Below, one piece after another: positions 45,186-55,560 of a stretch of 64,000 bases of DNA. The translations under genes were made by a program, and so were the position numbers. Under the pieces are notes generated by a model. It was not told the origin of the DNA. It saw only the letters and a program-made list of their open reading frames with translations, and ran no database searches. Positions within the stretch are counted from its first letter, which is position 1. Each line of letters starts with the position of its first letter. This DNA comes from Phocoena phocoena. Its lineage: Eukaryota; Chordata; Mammalia; Artiodactyla; Phocoenidae. The DNA lies in contig NC_089224.1 of assembly GCF_963924675.1 (NCBI RefSeq), positions 48,341,158-48,405,157 of the forward strand, written 5' to 3'.

Positions 45186-46077
45186 TTGTTTGTTTTTTGT
45201 TTTTTAACATATGGACATCCAATTGTTCTAGCACCCTAATAGTGCAACTTAATGTCAGAAGAATGAATGGAATCTTTAGGTTATATGTGCTTAGTGATGG
45301 ATTAATAAATAAAACTAACGATGATAAAAATGCCTTTGAGTTTGTAAAGTATTAGGAGTTGTCAACATGAGCCTTTTACAAAGAAACTGAGGCTCAGTAG
45401 GTGTAGTAATTGACTAAAGTCAACCACTACATGGTCCTTGGAGAACTAAGAACAAATGGTGGTCACAGGTGTTTAGTACCTATGGAGTATTATTCAAGAA
45501 GGTTCAGTTCCTGTTGTTACTATACCTTTACGGTTTCTTTCTTTTGGCTTCTGAAGTCTTTTCTGTCTTCAGCAGTCCACTTTTAACACACACATATACC
45601 ACTGAGAGTCATTTCACTTCTTTAGTTAAAATTCCCAGGTTACACCTAAATAGCATACATAGCATTGTAGACCCTCAGCCGGAAGGAGGCTCCTCTCCTC
45701 CCCAACTCAAACAGCAGCTCTCACAGCCTTTGTGGGGACTCTATTACCTACCTACGGGTTTGCTACTTCCTGAGGCAGCCTGCTGACGGCTCCAGGTATT
45801 AGCAGGGAGGGATATCTTCATCATCACACTGAGTCAGAGTTCATTTCCCTGTAACGCCACCAAAGTCCCATCGTTTTTAATCAAACAGAACATCCTCAGC
45901 CTGGTATCGTGAAAGGAGCACTGACTGAATGAAAGATGCCGAGGTACCAATCCAGGCCAGGCATTTCATTCTCGTAAGTCTTAAGTCTTTCACTTAAGAG
46001 AAAGTTTTCAAATTCCCTGCTTCTAAAAAACACTCATAATTTGGCAAGAATTAGTTTCTGTTGCTGTTTTGGTTTTG
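45186..46077. other. Mostly unique sequence
   Basis: A short reverse MIR piece lies at 45365-45435 (AAAGAAACTGAGGCTCAGTAGG). The 105-codon plus-strand frame at 45469-45786 has no splice support. Confidence 0.4.
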
Positions 46078-46300
46078 TTTTTAGATTTTTAAAACTAGAA
46101 GCATAGTTGATTTACAATGCTGTGTTAGTTTTAGGTATGATTCAGTTATACATACATATGTATCTATTTTTTTCACATTCTTTTCCCTTATAGGTTATTA
46201 CAAAATATTGAGTGTAGTTCCCTGTGCTCTACAGTAGGTCCTTGTTGGTTATCTATTTTGTACACACTACTATATATAAAATAGATAACCAACAAAAATT
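46078..46300 (-). mobile_element. L1 3' end ending in an inverted repeat
   Basis: Antisense L1 3' end (AGAAGCATAGTTGATTTACAATGC, GAGTGTAGTTCCCTGTGCTC, AGTAGGTCCTTGTTGGTTATC). The last part turns round: an 18-bp perfect inverted repeat has arms 46242-46259 and 46278-46295, separated by 18 nt. This is the picture of a small 5' inversion with overlap. The TSD is unclear. Confidence 0.8.
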
Positions 46301-47534
46301 CATTTTTAATTCAACTAAAAACAAAAGTAAATAATGAGAAAGCACACTGGGAGTAAGAAAACAGAAGGAAGGATGAAAGGGGCATTGAAATAGGTGAAAG
46401 ATGGTTTAAATAGCCAACTTTGCATAGGTTCAGCCATAAAGAAACAGACAATATTATGACATGTTAAGTGGCTTCCACAGCCTTTACAGAAATGCCATTC
46501 TCAAAATTTGTCTCTGTCGTAAGTTCTAGCTCTCAAAGGCAGGAAGAACACACATCCAAATAACAGTCTTTCCCCAGGGAATGTTTTACTCCGTTGTTAA
46601 ATGTTCCCACCAGAAATCTTTTTGAAAGTCCTGAAACATATTTCATCTGCCCTTCCCCATTTTCCTACAGAAACAAAATTAACTGTTCCCTCATTGGCAG
46701 TTCCCTCACTTCTTTTAAAACTTTGTGAATGAAATGTGGCTTTGTGCGGATTATTTTCATTCCTCTAACATCCATAATGAAAGAGTCTGCTTCATGGATT
46801 CATTGAAAGAATTATTGAAGCTCCAGTTCAGCCCTTCGTTATTGCCAGGGATAAAAGAAACAAAAGGTGATTTGCACTGGAGAATTTGCAGCATGAAGTG
46901 TCCGTTAAACAAACCCAGCAGCAAGCATCCTCCAGGCGGGAACAGGGACTCTTTTATGAAGCATGCACACGCCTCCACTTGACCCATGGGCTTTGGACAA
47001 GGGAGAACGCCAGTATGATTCCATCGGACCGAGCGACAAAAACCCGGGCTTGGAAAAACACAAAGGCACATGGCAGCTCTGAGATTCGCTGCTAAGCAAC
47101 ATTGCCTCCCCCTTCCCCGGCCCTTACCCCCTCCCACCGCCATAAAAAATAAAGTGAAAGTTACTGACTGTGGGAAAGGAAGATGGACTCAGGTTGGAGA
47201 GAAGCTGCAAACCTGCTCTTTAAAATCCTTCCATTAGAGCCAGCTGACCCAAGCTCATATGTAATTGCTAAGTGAAGGAGAAGGAAACTTGCTTCAGGGG
47301 CCCCCAGGGGGTCCCTCTGAGCACACCCCTTACAAGGAACATGCCAAATGTGAGTATTACAATGAGTGCATCCTTGTGGCTCTAGCTCCATTCCCCTCGA
47401 TGGCAGCGGAGACGGGGTGGTGGTTAAAACTTCTGATCCCAACTCCGATCAGCCCTACTTTATCCAGGCTCAGGGCTGTCCAGTCAAGGTTGAAGTGAGA
47501 CTGCCCCCTACAGACCACCATCATTCCCACCCCA
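46301..47534. other. Unique block with retained CpGs
   Basis: 46690-47480 contains no recognised repeat and more CpG sites than its surroundings (for example around 46975-47050 and 47390-47450). No exon is convincing. The frames at 46725-47498 overlap on both strands. It may be a constrained non-coding element, but this cannot be judged without comparison. Confidence 0.4.
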
Positions 47535-47750
47535 TCTAGTATTTACTGAGTTCTCCTGGACTCCAGAATCCAAACGAATGCTTCATGTACCCTAGCTCAC
47601 TTAATCTTCAAAATCATACCAAAAAGGTAACATTACTCACCCAATTTTATAGACCAGAAGACTGATGCTCAGAAAGATTAGGATAAAAACTGGCTGGGGT
47701 AGGATTTGAACTCATGCCTACCTTATTCTGAAGTCTGTAGGTTTTCACAC
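47535..47750 (-). repeat. MIR SINE
   Basis: GTATTTACTGAGTTCTCC, AGCTCACTTAATCTTCAAAATC, CCAATTTTATAGACCAGAAG and GGATTTGAACTCATGCCTACC match the reverse MIR over nearly full length. Confidence 0.75.
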
Positions 47751-47864
47751 TTTTATATACTAGCTATAACACATGCACATGCCCTTGGTCACTTGTTAGG
47801 AGGCTGGCTTTGTGATGTGACCCTGCTGTGGTTTCCTGTTGAAGGCCACTCTCTTTTTAGAGAG

Positions 47865-48095
47865 GCAGTACAGTGTACAGTGTTGTAGATGAGTGTAGAG
47901 ATCCCACACTTTCTTGTTTCAAACCCTAGCTCTATCCCTCGCTAGCTGAGGAACTTTGGCAAGTCATTTCTCTTCTCTGTGTCTCAGTTTCCTCAGCCAC
48001 ACCTACTTTGTAAGTTGTTTATGAGGCTGGGATGGATCACTAAATGTAACACTATTAGAGGGGCACTTGGCATGTAGAAGGCCACTCGTGAAATC
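47865..48095 (+). repeat. MIR SINE
   Basis: GTACAGTGTACAGTGTTGTAG, TTTCAAACCCTAGCTCTATCCC, ACTTTGGCAAGTCATTTC, TGTCTCAGTTTCCTCAGCC and GGCACTTGGCATGTAGAAGG match MIR from start to end. It is close to the reverse MIR at 47535, in opposite orientation. Confidence 0.8.
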
Positions 48096-49704
48096 TTCTC
48101 TATTATTGTTTGCCTCATAGGAGTCTGAGGAAGATGGGACACCTAGCAAAACATAGAAACACACTCCTGGTGCTCATAATTTGCTGAGAGGGAAACATAA
48201 TGTACTACAAATCAGCAAAGATTTTACAGAGAAAGTTGGAAAACACCAGCATCAGCTCTGAGTCCTGTCATGTCATTACTTTTAAGGTCTGATGGCTCTG
48301 AGCTGTGCTCGCGGACAGGGCCAATCGATTTGAAGTCAGCCGATCACCTTGCCAATTTTTTTTTTTAATGTTGTTAAAACATCTGTTAGTCAAGAACTAT
48401 TATACAAGAGGTGGAGAAGAGTTCTTGAGAACAAGAGGTTAAGTAACTTGCTCAGAGGTTAAATCAATAGTGAGACTAAACACAACCCATAATTCCCAAT
48501 CCTCAATCCTCTCCTCTTCCTCTCGAGTCATGCCTTTCTTTTGACTGCATTCCTGGCTATGTTTGGGAAGTCATTCACTCTTCAAATCATGGGGGAAAAA
48601 AATAAACCTTTCACATAAAAATATACCTGTTGAGTCAAGATGAACCAAAAGCAAGTCACACCAGTTTGTTATTTTTTTTTTTTAACATAGCCAAGATAAA
48701 TGTGCATGCAGCCTCACAAACATTACCAGCTTGGCTTTCTAACTTAGTACTTCCTCCCCCTGTCCCCGCTCAGCTCCCCACCAAACAAAAACTGTGATGA
48801 ATACGGTTGCTCAGAACCACGCTTGAGGACCCAACCTGCTTCTCAAGGTTATATAAAGAACCATTGCAAGGGAAGTTTAACTAGGGTCGGGTCATTGGTT
48901 AACACCCCGGATTATGGTTGTGTCAGCAGCAAGTGAGGTAGAAAATGACTCTAGCCATCTGCTGGCGTGAGGGCTGGACTCTGTCAGAAAACAACACCCT
49001 AACTCTAGCTTCAGTCTAGAAGAGGGAGAAGCATTACTTTCTATAATGCAGCCATCCCAACATTTCACCATGGGTTTGCCCTTGCCATGGAGATCACTGC
49101 AGTTCCAGTCCAGAGAGAACATAACACAAGTGGCCTATTCTAAGGACCACACTCATCCTTCCAGACACACTTCAGCTTAGACACCAGAGGTCCAAAACCC
49201 TCACTTAAGCCTACCCTTCAGCTTCTACAGTGGGGACTTCGAACATGCACCGTCCATGAAGATCAAAGATGGGTAATGGGAGTTATAGGCAAGAGAGGTT
49301 TTGTTTTTTGTGTTTTTTTAAGTTTTAAAGAAAACAGAGCATGTCATTAGGGTAAAAGAGCCTAGCTCAATTTCACTGTCTCCTGACCACTCACTTTTTC
49401 TTTGTCCTTTGGCAGCAAAGGCAATGACAGCAAGAAACTTGAAGAAATCACAGTGGGGGACGGAAACATGGGCGATGCTTGGCATCCGATGTCCTCATGT
49501 ATCCAGCAAGTTGTGTGTGTGGAGCAGGGAATAAAAGCAACAGTCCTCTCCAGATTCATTCTATAACTCAACTGTGGAAGACATTACAGGCAGGAGAAAA
49601 AGCCTGGAGCCCTTGGTCCTATAGCTATAGGAATCGTCTTCTGTGTCCTCTACCCAACAAAGTAAGCTATTTATTGAGTTTGCTTACTCTTCAGGAGTCA
49701 TGCT
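48096..49704. other. Unique sequence
   Basis: No gene or repeat recognised in 1.6 kb. The minus-strand frame at 48892-49122 is unsupported. Confidence 0.45.
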
Positions 49705-49860
49705 GGGTGACATCAATGCATTGTTTTATTTAAACCTGGCCAAAGCCCTGAGAAATACAATTATCCTCTTTTCTAAGTAGAAGACGGCTACTCAGAAAGG
49801 TTAAAACCCTGGCCTACAGCTGCACAGCCATTTATGGGGATGTAGCATCTGGCCAATCTC
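49705..49860 (-). repeat. MIR SINE fragment
   Basis: AAATACAATTATCCTCTTTTC, GGCTACTCAGAAAGGTTAAAACC and CTACAGCTGCACAGCCATTTA follow the reverse MIR core. Confidence 0.6.
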
Positions 49861-51645
49861 CTAAGTTTGAATTAGTAGTAGCTCCTTGCTCATTAAACAC
49901 CTGCTGGAGAAAGTGACAGTGACAGAGGTCAACGGGGATGTCTGACGGGTGAAGATGCAGCTGGGCAGCTGTCGTGAAGAATTTGCCAACAATGCACAGT
50001 CAAGAAGTAGTTCTCCAATCCAGTGAGAGGTGCCTCCACCAAGAGAAGGCCACCAACCTGGAGATGGAGAGCTACCTGGAGGACGGGTCAGCCACACCTG
50101 TGTAGCTGGGTTGCCGGGTGCCACTGTGTTGCCTCTAGCTGGCTACTTGGAGTAGCCAAGTAGGGAGGGACAGGGTTTGATTCAGCTTTTTATCATCCGG
50201 TCCAGTGCCTTATACAAAGAATATACCTAGTAAATAGTTTGTACTTGACTGGGTGAATGTCACTTAGCTATTTCTCTCAATTACAATCCTTGGCTCAAAA
50301 TATTGTATACTTTTATTTGACCTGTTTGGAAGTGAGATCATTAGCATCCCCTAACTTCCAGAGCTTCTAATAATTTCACAAGTCTCTGAAGACAAAGATA
50401 TGACCTTTTGCGATTGGCTGATTATCATAAGAAACCAATAAGGAGGAATCAGATTTCAATTTAGGAGAAGAAATGCAGGATATATTTTTGAAATTTCTTA
50501 ATGAAGAATTCAAACTTCACTAGCCCAGTATCAGTGGGAAAAACGGTGATTTCACGTGTATCGCTTGTACTGACTCAGGAAGTTTATAAGATTCAAGGAT
50601 TACACACATGGCAATCACATAGGATGGCCATTTTGTACAAGGGTTATGTAACATAGCATATAGCATATAGCATATATTTTAGTATCTTAATTCATCACTT
50701 CCTGGCCACCTTAAAGTTGGATGGAACTTGTTTTGGGAGGATTCTCATCTAGAGTGATTTGAAAACTCTTCTGTGGATTTGCAAGGGATTTTTCAGAATA
50801 GGAAAATTAGAAGAGGATGGACTATAACAGAAGAAAGTCAGCTTCCTTTTTCTTCGACTCTGCTCTCTATCACTTACTTGGGAAGCTTTCCTGCACCACA
50901 AAGGAAAACACTCTTGATTTTTAAAAAAATCTTCTGACAAGCGATGTCATTTGTTCTGCTTTAAGGTATGGGGGACCTTGTAGAATCAGGTGTATACACC
51001 ACCCCAGTGCTCCCTCTGCTGCCTTGGGAGGGGTAGGAGAGAATCTAATACTGACTTACGGAATAGAATATGCTGCCTCAATACTGAACACGTAAACCAG
51101 GCTGATGAAAGTTTGCCCTTCAACGTTGCATTTAGAATGAAAATATTATAAAGTCCAAGGTTTGCTGAATCAATCAGTGAGTCGGTTGGTCACAAGACCA
51201 TAAAATTAGAGCATCATATTCTGCCCTTTTTATTCCAAGGGAAATAAATGAGATTCAGACACGTGAGATGATTTCCCCCAAGGTCTCATAGTTCTTTAGT
51301 GACAGGTATCAGAGGAGGATCCATGTATCCAGATGTTTTCTCATCAATGTCTTCTTAGTCTTCCTAGATATGCACATATACACACATGTACTCTCAGCTA
51401 CTCACACACCCATAGTCAATGGGGACATATAAGAGGCTCATGGCTATGGTACAATCCATTGAAGGCAATGTTATTTAGGTCTTGACAATTTAACCACTCC
51501 AGATAAGATCTACTTTAAATAATCTCATTGGAATGCTAGTGCTCCAGCATGGGTTAATAAATATGCTACAAAAAGCACAACTCCACCCTCCTTTTTTCTC
51601 CAGGACTCCTAGAACTGGCTTGCTGTGTCTCTACAGTGCTTCCTT
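49861..51645. other. Mostly unique sequence
   Basis: No gene recognised. 51240-51330 weakly resembles a reverse MIR. A tiny tandem AGCATAT array is at 50654-50677. The minus-strand 87-codon frame at 49861-50124 is unsupported, and I could not confirm a pseudogene there. Confidence 0.45.
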
Positions 51646-51652
51646 TCTCATC

Positions 51653-51683
<31 letters not shown>

Positions 51684-51888
51684 GCGGTATGCGGGCCTCT
51701 CACTGTTGTGGCCTCTCCCGTTGCGGAGCACAGGCTCCAGACGCGCAGGCTCGGCAGCCACGGCTCACGGGCCCAGCCGCTCCGCGGCATGTGGGATCCT
51801 CCCGGACCGGGGCACGAACCCGTGTCCCCTGCATCGGCAGGCGGACTCTCAACCACTGCGCCACCAGGGAAGGCCCTCTCATCCAGGT
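51646..51888 (-). mobile_element. CHR-type SINE, short form, antisense, exact TSD
   Basis: Body 51658-51876: a T run of 25 or more, GCGGTATGCGGGCCTCTCACTG, the inverted B box GGGCACGAACCC and CACTGCGCCACCAGGGAAGG. An exact 12-bp duplication TCTCATCCAGGT lies at 51646-51657 and 51877-51888. Abundant CpGs remain, so it is young. The 100-140-codon frames at 51533-52125 on both strands run through it and are not genes. Confidence 0.96.
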
Positions 51889-52279
51889 ATTTTGAGAACA
51901 CTTATAATACAAGAACACTTGTTTCCAAAGTTGGTTTCCCATAGGTAGAACAGCACAGCAGAAGCTATGGTTCATCTTAGTAGCCAGACACCATGGTAGC
52001 ACACCAGCTTTAGCACTGGAGGCTCCTAATTGTGTTAAAAATTGCAAGTAACTCATTTTGAAATGCAAATAACACAAACCTAGAGCCTTCTCACGTTCAT
52101 TATTCCCTAAACTTAGCATACCCACCCTTAAAAGTGTTAGCTGCTGGCGATGTGGGTAAAGAAGACATCATCAGGGAGATATCTATCCAGAAAAAACATG
52201 TGCAAGATATATATATATAAACACAACTTGGTTTTAACTTAAGAAAGTTCTAAAACTATAATAATTACAACTACACAAG
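51889..52279. other. Unique sequence
   Basis: Nothing recognised. Confidence 0.4.
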
Positions 52280-52470
52280 TCTTTCCAATTTACAAAGCAA
52301 TGTGAATACATATTACCTCATTTAATTGAATAGTTTTGACAATATTCCCATTAGGCAAGTTTTATCAACTCACCTTACAGACAAGGAAAATGAGGTTCAA
52401 GCATGCAAACTGGTTGCCTGAGAACACGCAGCCAGCATGTGGCACAATAGGGTCCCACGCTCAACTCTGT
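52280..52470 (-). repeat. MIR SINE
   Basis: ATATTACCTCATTTAATTGAATAG, ACCTTACAGACAAGGAAAATGAGG and GCCTGAGAACACGCAGCCAGC match a reverse MIR-type consensus. Confidence 0.7.
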
Positions 52471-53432
52471 AGGATTTCAAAACCCAGAGCCAAAGGTTGT
52501 GTATGTCAGGACTTCTCAATTCTCGGTCCAGCTGTCCAGTAGGTGATCCCTACCTTGAGAAGTCCTCCTCCCAACCAGAACAATCTTCCCTGTCTGCATT
52601 CACTTGTTGGAATCTTAGGCCAAGGGCACCTCTCTTTCGAACGTTTCACTCCCCACATTTGGAAAAAGTTATTGCTCTCCACCAATGGAATTCTTAGAGC
52701 CCTAGAATAATGTGCTTGAAAATGCAACTTCTGGTTACTAAAAGGGCCCCTGAATTATAAAATAGATAGTGAAACACAATACAGAACTCTACCATTATAG
52801 AAATTCCAACATTTCAGGTGGGAATTCTTTACAATTATTTTTCTTCCACAGGGTTTTATTTTGTACATTGTTTTAGCTTTCTCCAACATCATTATATATA
52901 TCCCGGTGGAAAAATTCATCTATTGCAGAGCCATAAAGTGTTTTCTTAAAAATTCCATCACGCACTTTATTACTAGAATGCAACTACACAAAGACTGACA
53001 CGTCAAGAAATTTAAGATTGACCACTGGGACTAATGGAGCTTGGGCTTGCAATATTAGTCTATCAGAAAACTGTAAAAACAAACAAAAATACCTTAAAAG
53101 ATCCCCATGTCTTTTTCAAAGATGACTGTTGAAGGCCCAAGACTTTGACCAGTCCCAATTATCATGAATAAAAGCACAGAGACCCACACTTCTCTTTCTA
53201 TAAATATTATAATTATTTCAATAATAAAATTCCTTTTTCACTTGTCTTCAAACTTAATTTATTTTCTATTTAAAATGATGGACTCTGCCAAAAAAATAGA
53301 AGGAAGACCTAGGATTAGACTGAGCTTCTCCAGCAACAACAGATATTCTTCCAGAAGCCTGGGATACCATCATTGTCTGTAGAAATTGTAGCCTCATCCT
53401 TGACTCATCCCTCACTGGCCTCCCCCTCCCCT
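52471..53432. other. Unique sequence
   Basis: No gene or repeat recognised. Confidence 0.4.
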
Positions 53433-53467
53433 CCCCACCCCACCCCACCCCACCCCACCCCACCCCA
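53433..53467. repeat. (CCCCA)7 pentamer array
   Basis: Seven exact CCCCA units, preceded by further C runs (53421-53436). The minus strand therefore reads (TGGGG)7, a strong G-quadruplex motif. The plus strand could form an i-motif. The frames at 53266-53639 that cross it (alternating Gly, Trp, Val or Pro, His) are artefacts. Confidence 0.97.
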
Positions 53468-53479
53468 TCCAATCAGTTC

Positions 53480-54235
53480 TCTTTTTCTTCAGAGGTTCTC
53501 ACAGACATGTTGCATTAACCCCTTCCCTTTCCTCCACACTGGCTCTGCCTCAATTAGAGCTTCTTCCTATTTCACCTTAAGTATTACTCAGCTTCCCCAC
53601 CCATCTCCATCTCCCTCCCTCCAACCTCACCTCCTTTAAGCCACGCCCCCACACTTCAGCCCCCTAGACCATTTTCAAATGCAGCCCTTTTCTTTCACTA
53701 CCCTGTTTAAATATGCCAATGGCTGCCAGTTACTACACTTCTCTCCGGTTTCACAGCCTTTGATCTCAGATCCTCTTGCTTGGAATACCATCCCTTCCCT
53801 TTTTTCTTTTCTTTTTATTTTGCAGTACGTGGGCCTCTCACTGCTGTGCCCTCTCCCGTTGAGGAGCACAGACTCCGGACGCGCAGGCTCAGCGGCCATC
53901 GCTCACGGGCCCAGCCGCTCCGCGGCATGCGGGATCTTCCCAGACCGGGGCACGAACCCGTGTCCCCTGCATCGGCAGGTGGACTCTCAACCACTGCGCC
54001 ACCAGGGAAGCCCCCCTTTTTTCTTTTGTAGAGACAATGTAAAGTTTCACTTAACTGATAGTCTTTCTGCGAAGCCTTTGCCGACTTCCTCAAACAGAGG
54101 TAGTCCTTCTCTCCCCTGTGCCATGTTGGCGCAATTCTCTCGTCCACCTCAACTAAAGCACTTCACCTGTGTGCTCTGGTTGACCAAGCTGTCTCTCCTA
54201 ACATACTACCATGTCAGGGGCTGTTTCCAGAAATC
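53480..54235 (+). repeat. L2 region interrupted by a CHR SINE
   Basis: Left part to about 53796: GAGCTTCTTCCTATTTCACC, TGCCAATGGCTGCCAGTTAC and TCCTCTTGCTTGGAATACC. Right part from about 54027: GCGAAGCCTTTGCCGACTTCC, CTGTGCCATGTTGGCGC and ACTTCACCTGTGTGCTCTGG. They are consecutive in L2, so the SINE split one fragment. Confidence 0.6.
53797..54026 (-). mobile_element. CHR-type SINE, short form, antisense, with TSD
   Basis: Body about 53811-54013: ATTTTGCAGTACGTGGGCCTC, CTCCGGACGCGCAGGCTCAGC, GGGCACGAACCCGTGTCC and GCGCCACCAGGGAAGCC. The duplicated target is CCCTTTTTTCTTTT (53797-53810), with a copy differing by one T at 54014-54026. The 221-codon plus-strand frame at 53679-54344 is L2 plus antisense SINE plus L1 and is not a gene, despite its length. 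Confidence 0.93.
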
Positions 54236-54251
54236 ATGTTATATCCCTATT

Positions 54252-54759
54252 ACCAACATACCTTTGGGTTTTTTTTTTTTAATTTTGTATTGGAGTATAG
54301 TAGATTTACAATGCTGTGCTAGTTTCTGCTGTACAGCAAAGTGAATCAGTTATACATATATATATATACATCCACTCTTTTTTAGATTCTTTCCCCATGT
54401 AGGTCATTACAGAGCACTGAGTTCCCTATGCTATACAGTAGATCCTTATTAGTTATCTATCAATATTTTATATATAGTAGTGTACATATGTCGTATTACT
54501 CAGCCACAAAAAGGAATGAAATAATGCCATTTGCAGCAACACAGATGGACCCAGAGACCATCATACTGAGTGAAGTAAGTCAGAAAGACAAAGATCATAT
54601 GATACCGCTTGTATGTGGAATCTTAAAAAATGGTACAAATGAACGTATTTACAGAACAGAAATAGAGTTGCAGATGTGAAAAACAAACTTATGGTTACCA
54701 GGGGGGAATGGGGGGAGGGATAAATAGGGAGATTGGGATTGACATACACCAACATACCT
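54252..54759 (-). mobile_element. Twin-primed (5'-inverted) L1 with exact TSD
   Basis: 54264-54488 is antisense L1 3' end (T run, TTGGAGTATAGTAGATTTACA, CTATGCTATACAGTAGATCC). At about 54489 the orientation flips and 54489-54747 is sense L1 from just upstream in the element (ATTACTCAGCCACAAAAAGG, CTGAGTGAAGTAAGTCAG, GGGAGATTGGGATTGACATAC). The whole is bounded by an exact 12-bp duplication ACCAACATACCT (54252-54263 and 54748-54759). This is the structure expected from twin priming during L1 reverse transcription. Confidence 0.92.
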
Positions 54760-54835
54760 CTTGAATATATAGTGTTTTTAGAGAATGCCACTTCCTCTTG
54801 CCTAAATGCCCCTTGTTGATGTGCATTATCTAACC

Positions 54836-55020
54836 CAGCGGTTCTGACATGCTGTGTTGACTGCCTACATCAGAATCACTTGGGAAACGTATTAAAAATA
54901 AAGATTTCCAAGGAATACCCTTTGAGAGTCTGATTAAGGAGGTCAGAGGTCTGCCTTGGCAATCATTTTCAGAATCGCTCCTGGGTGATTCTGATATGCA
55001 GCCAGACTTGGGAAACACTG
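54836..55020. mobile_element. MER5A-type hAT element
   Basis: The typical palindromic MER5A layout: starts CAGCGGTTCTGACATGC, contains ATCAGAATCACTTGGGAAACG and ATCGCTCCTGGGTGATTCTGAT, ends near CTTGGGAAACACTG. It is a non-autonomous DNA transposon relic without a transposase. Confidence 0.8.
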
Positions 55021-55089
55021 TGCCATTTACCTGACTTACTGAGTCTTGTAAATGCTCTCCCTACCTTCTTCCCCATCAGTATTATACAG

Positions 55090-55560
55090 CTGAAAGGGAG
55101 GCAGTGTAGGGCACAGGGTACGGAGTAAGACAGTCTGAATTTTGGTCCTGTGCATTCTAACTACGAGACTATGTGAGCAAAGAAATGCACTAATCTGTGC
55201 CTTGGATTTCTCATTTTAAAAATTTATTTTATTGAAATAGAATTAATTTACAATGTTGTGTTTCAAGTGTACAAAAAAGTGACTCACTTATACATATATA
55301 TATATTCCTTTTCAGAGTCTTTTCTGTTATATATTATTACAAGATATTGAGTGTAGTTCCCTGTGCTATACAGTAGTCCTTGTTATTTACCTGTTTCATA
55401 TAGAGTAGTGTGTATATGTTAATCCCAAACTCCTAATTTTATATTTTTTATTACTTATTTTTTATCTCTCATTTAAAATGAGAGAAATGCTATGCCTCTC
55501 GGGGGCTATTTGTGAAAGGCATCCTATAAAAGCCCTTAGTATACAGCATCTCGTGAACAA
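55090..55560 (+). repeat. MIR SINE interrupted by an L1
   Basis: Left half 55090-55221 (GGAGGCAGTGTAGGGCACAG, GTGCCTTGGATTTCTCATTTT) and right half 55479-55560 (GAGAAATGCTATGCCTCTC, GAAAGGCATCCTATAAAAGCCC) flank an L1 3' end. Confidence 0.65.
55222..55466 (-). mobile_element. L1 3' end with TSD, inserted in a MIR
   Basis: TTTATTTTATTGAAATAGAATTAA, AGTGTAGTTCCCTGTGCTATAC and AGAGTAGTGTGTATATGTTAATCCC are the antisense L1 3' end. The target TCTCATTTTAAAA (55209-55221) recurs with one base fewer as TCTCATTTAAAA (55467-55478). Confidence 0.85.

Noticed and set aside
46757..47143. 128-codon minus-strand frame in the CpG-retaining block
   Set aside because: Overlaps equally long plus-strand frames, no splice sites found, composition unremarkable. 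Kept only as part of a possible non-coding element.
49861..50124. Possible processed pseudogene
   Set aside because: Plus-strand reading frames break quickly and I could not match them to any protein; no poly(A) tail or TSD seen.
51700..52125. 141-codon minus-strand frame and its plus-strand partners
   Set aside because: They read through a young CHR SINE and its flank.
53679..54344. 221-codon plus-strand open frame, the longest in the window
   Set aside because: It consists of L2 fragment, antisense CHR SINE and antisense L1 3' end; not a gene.
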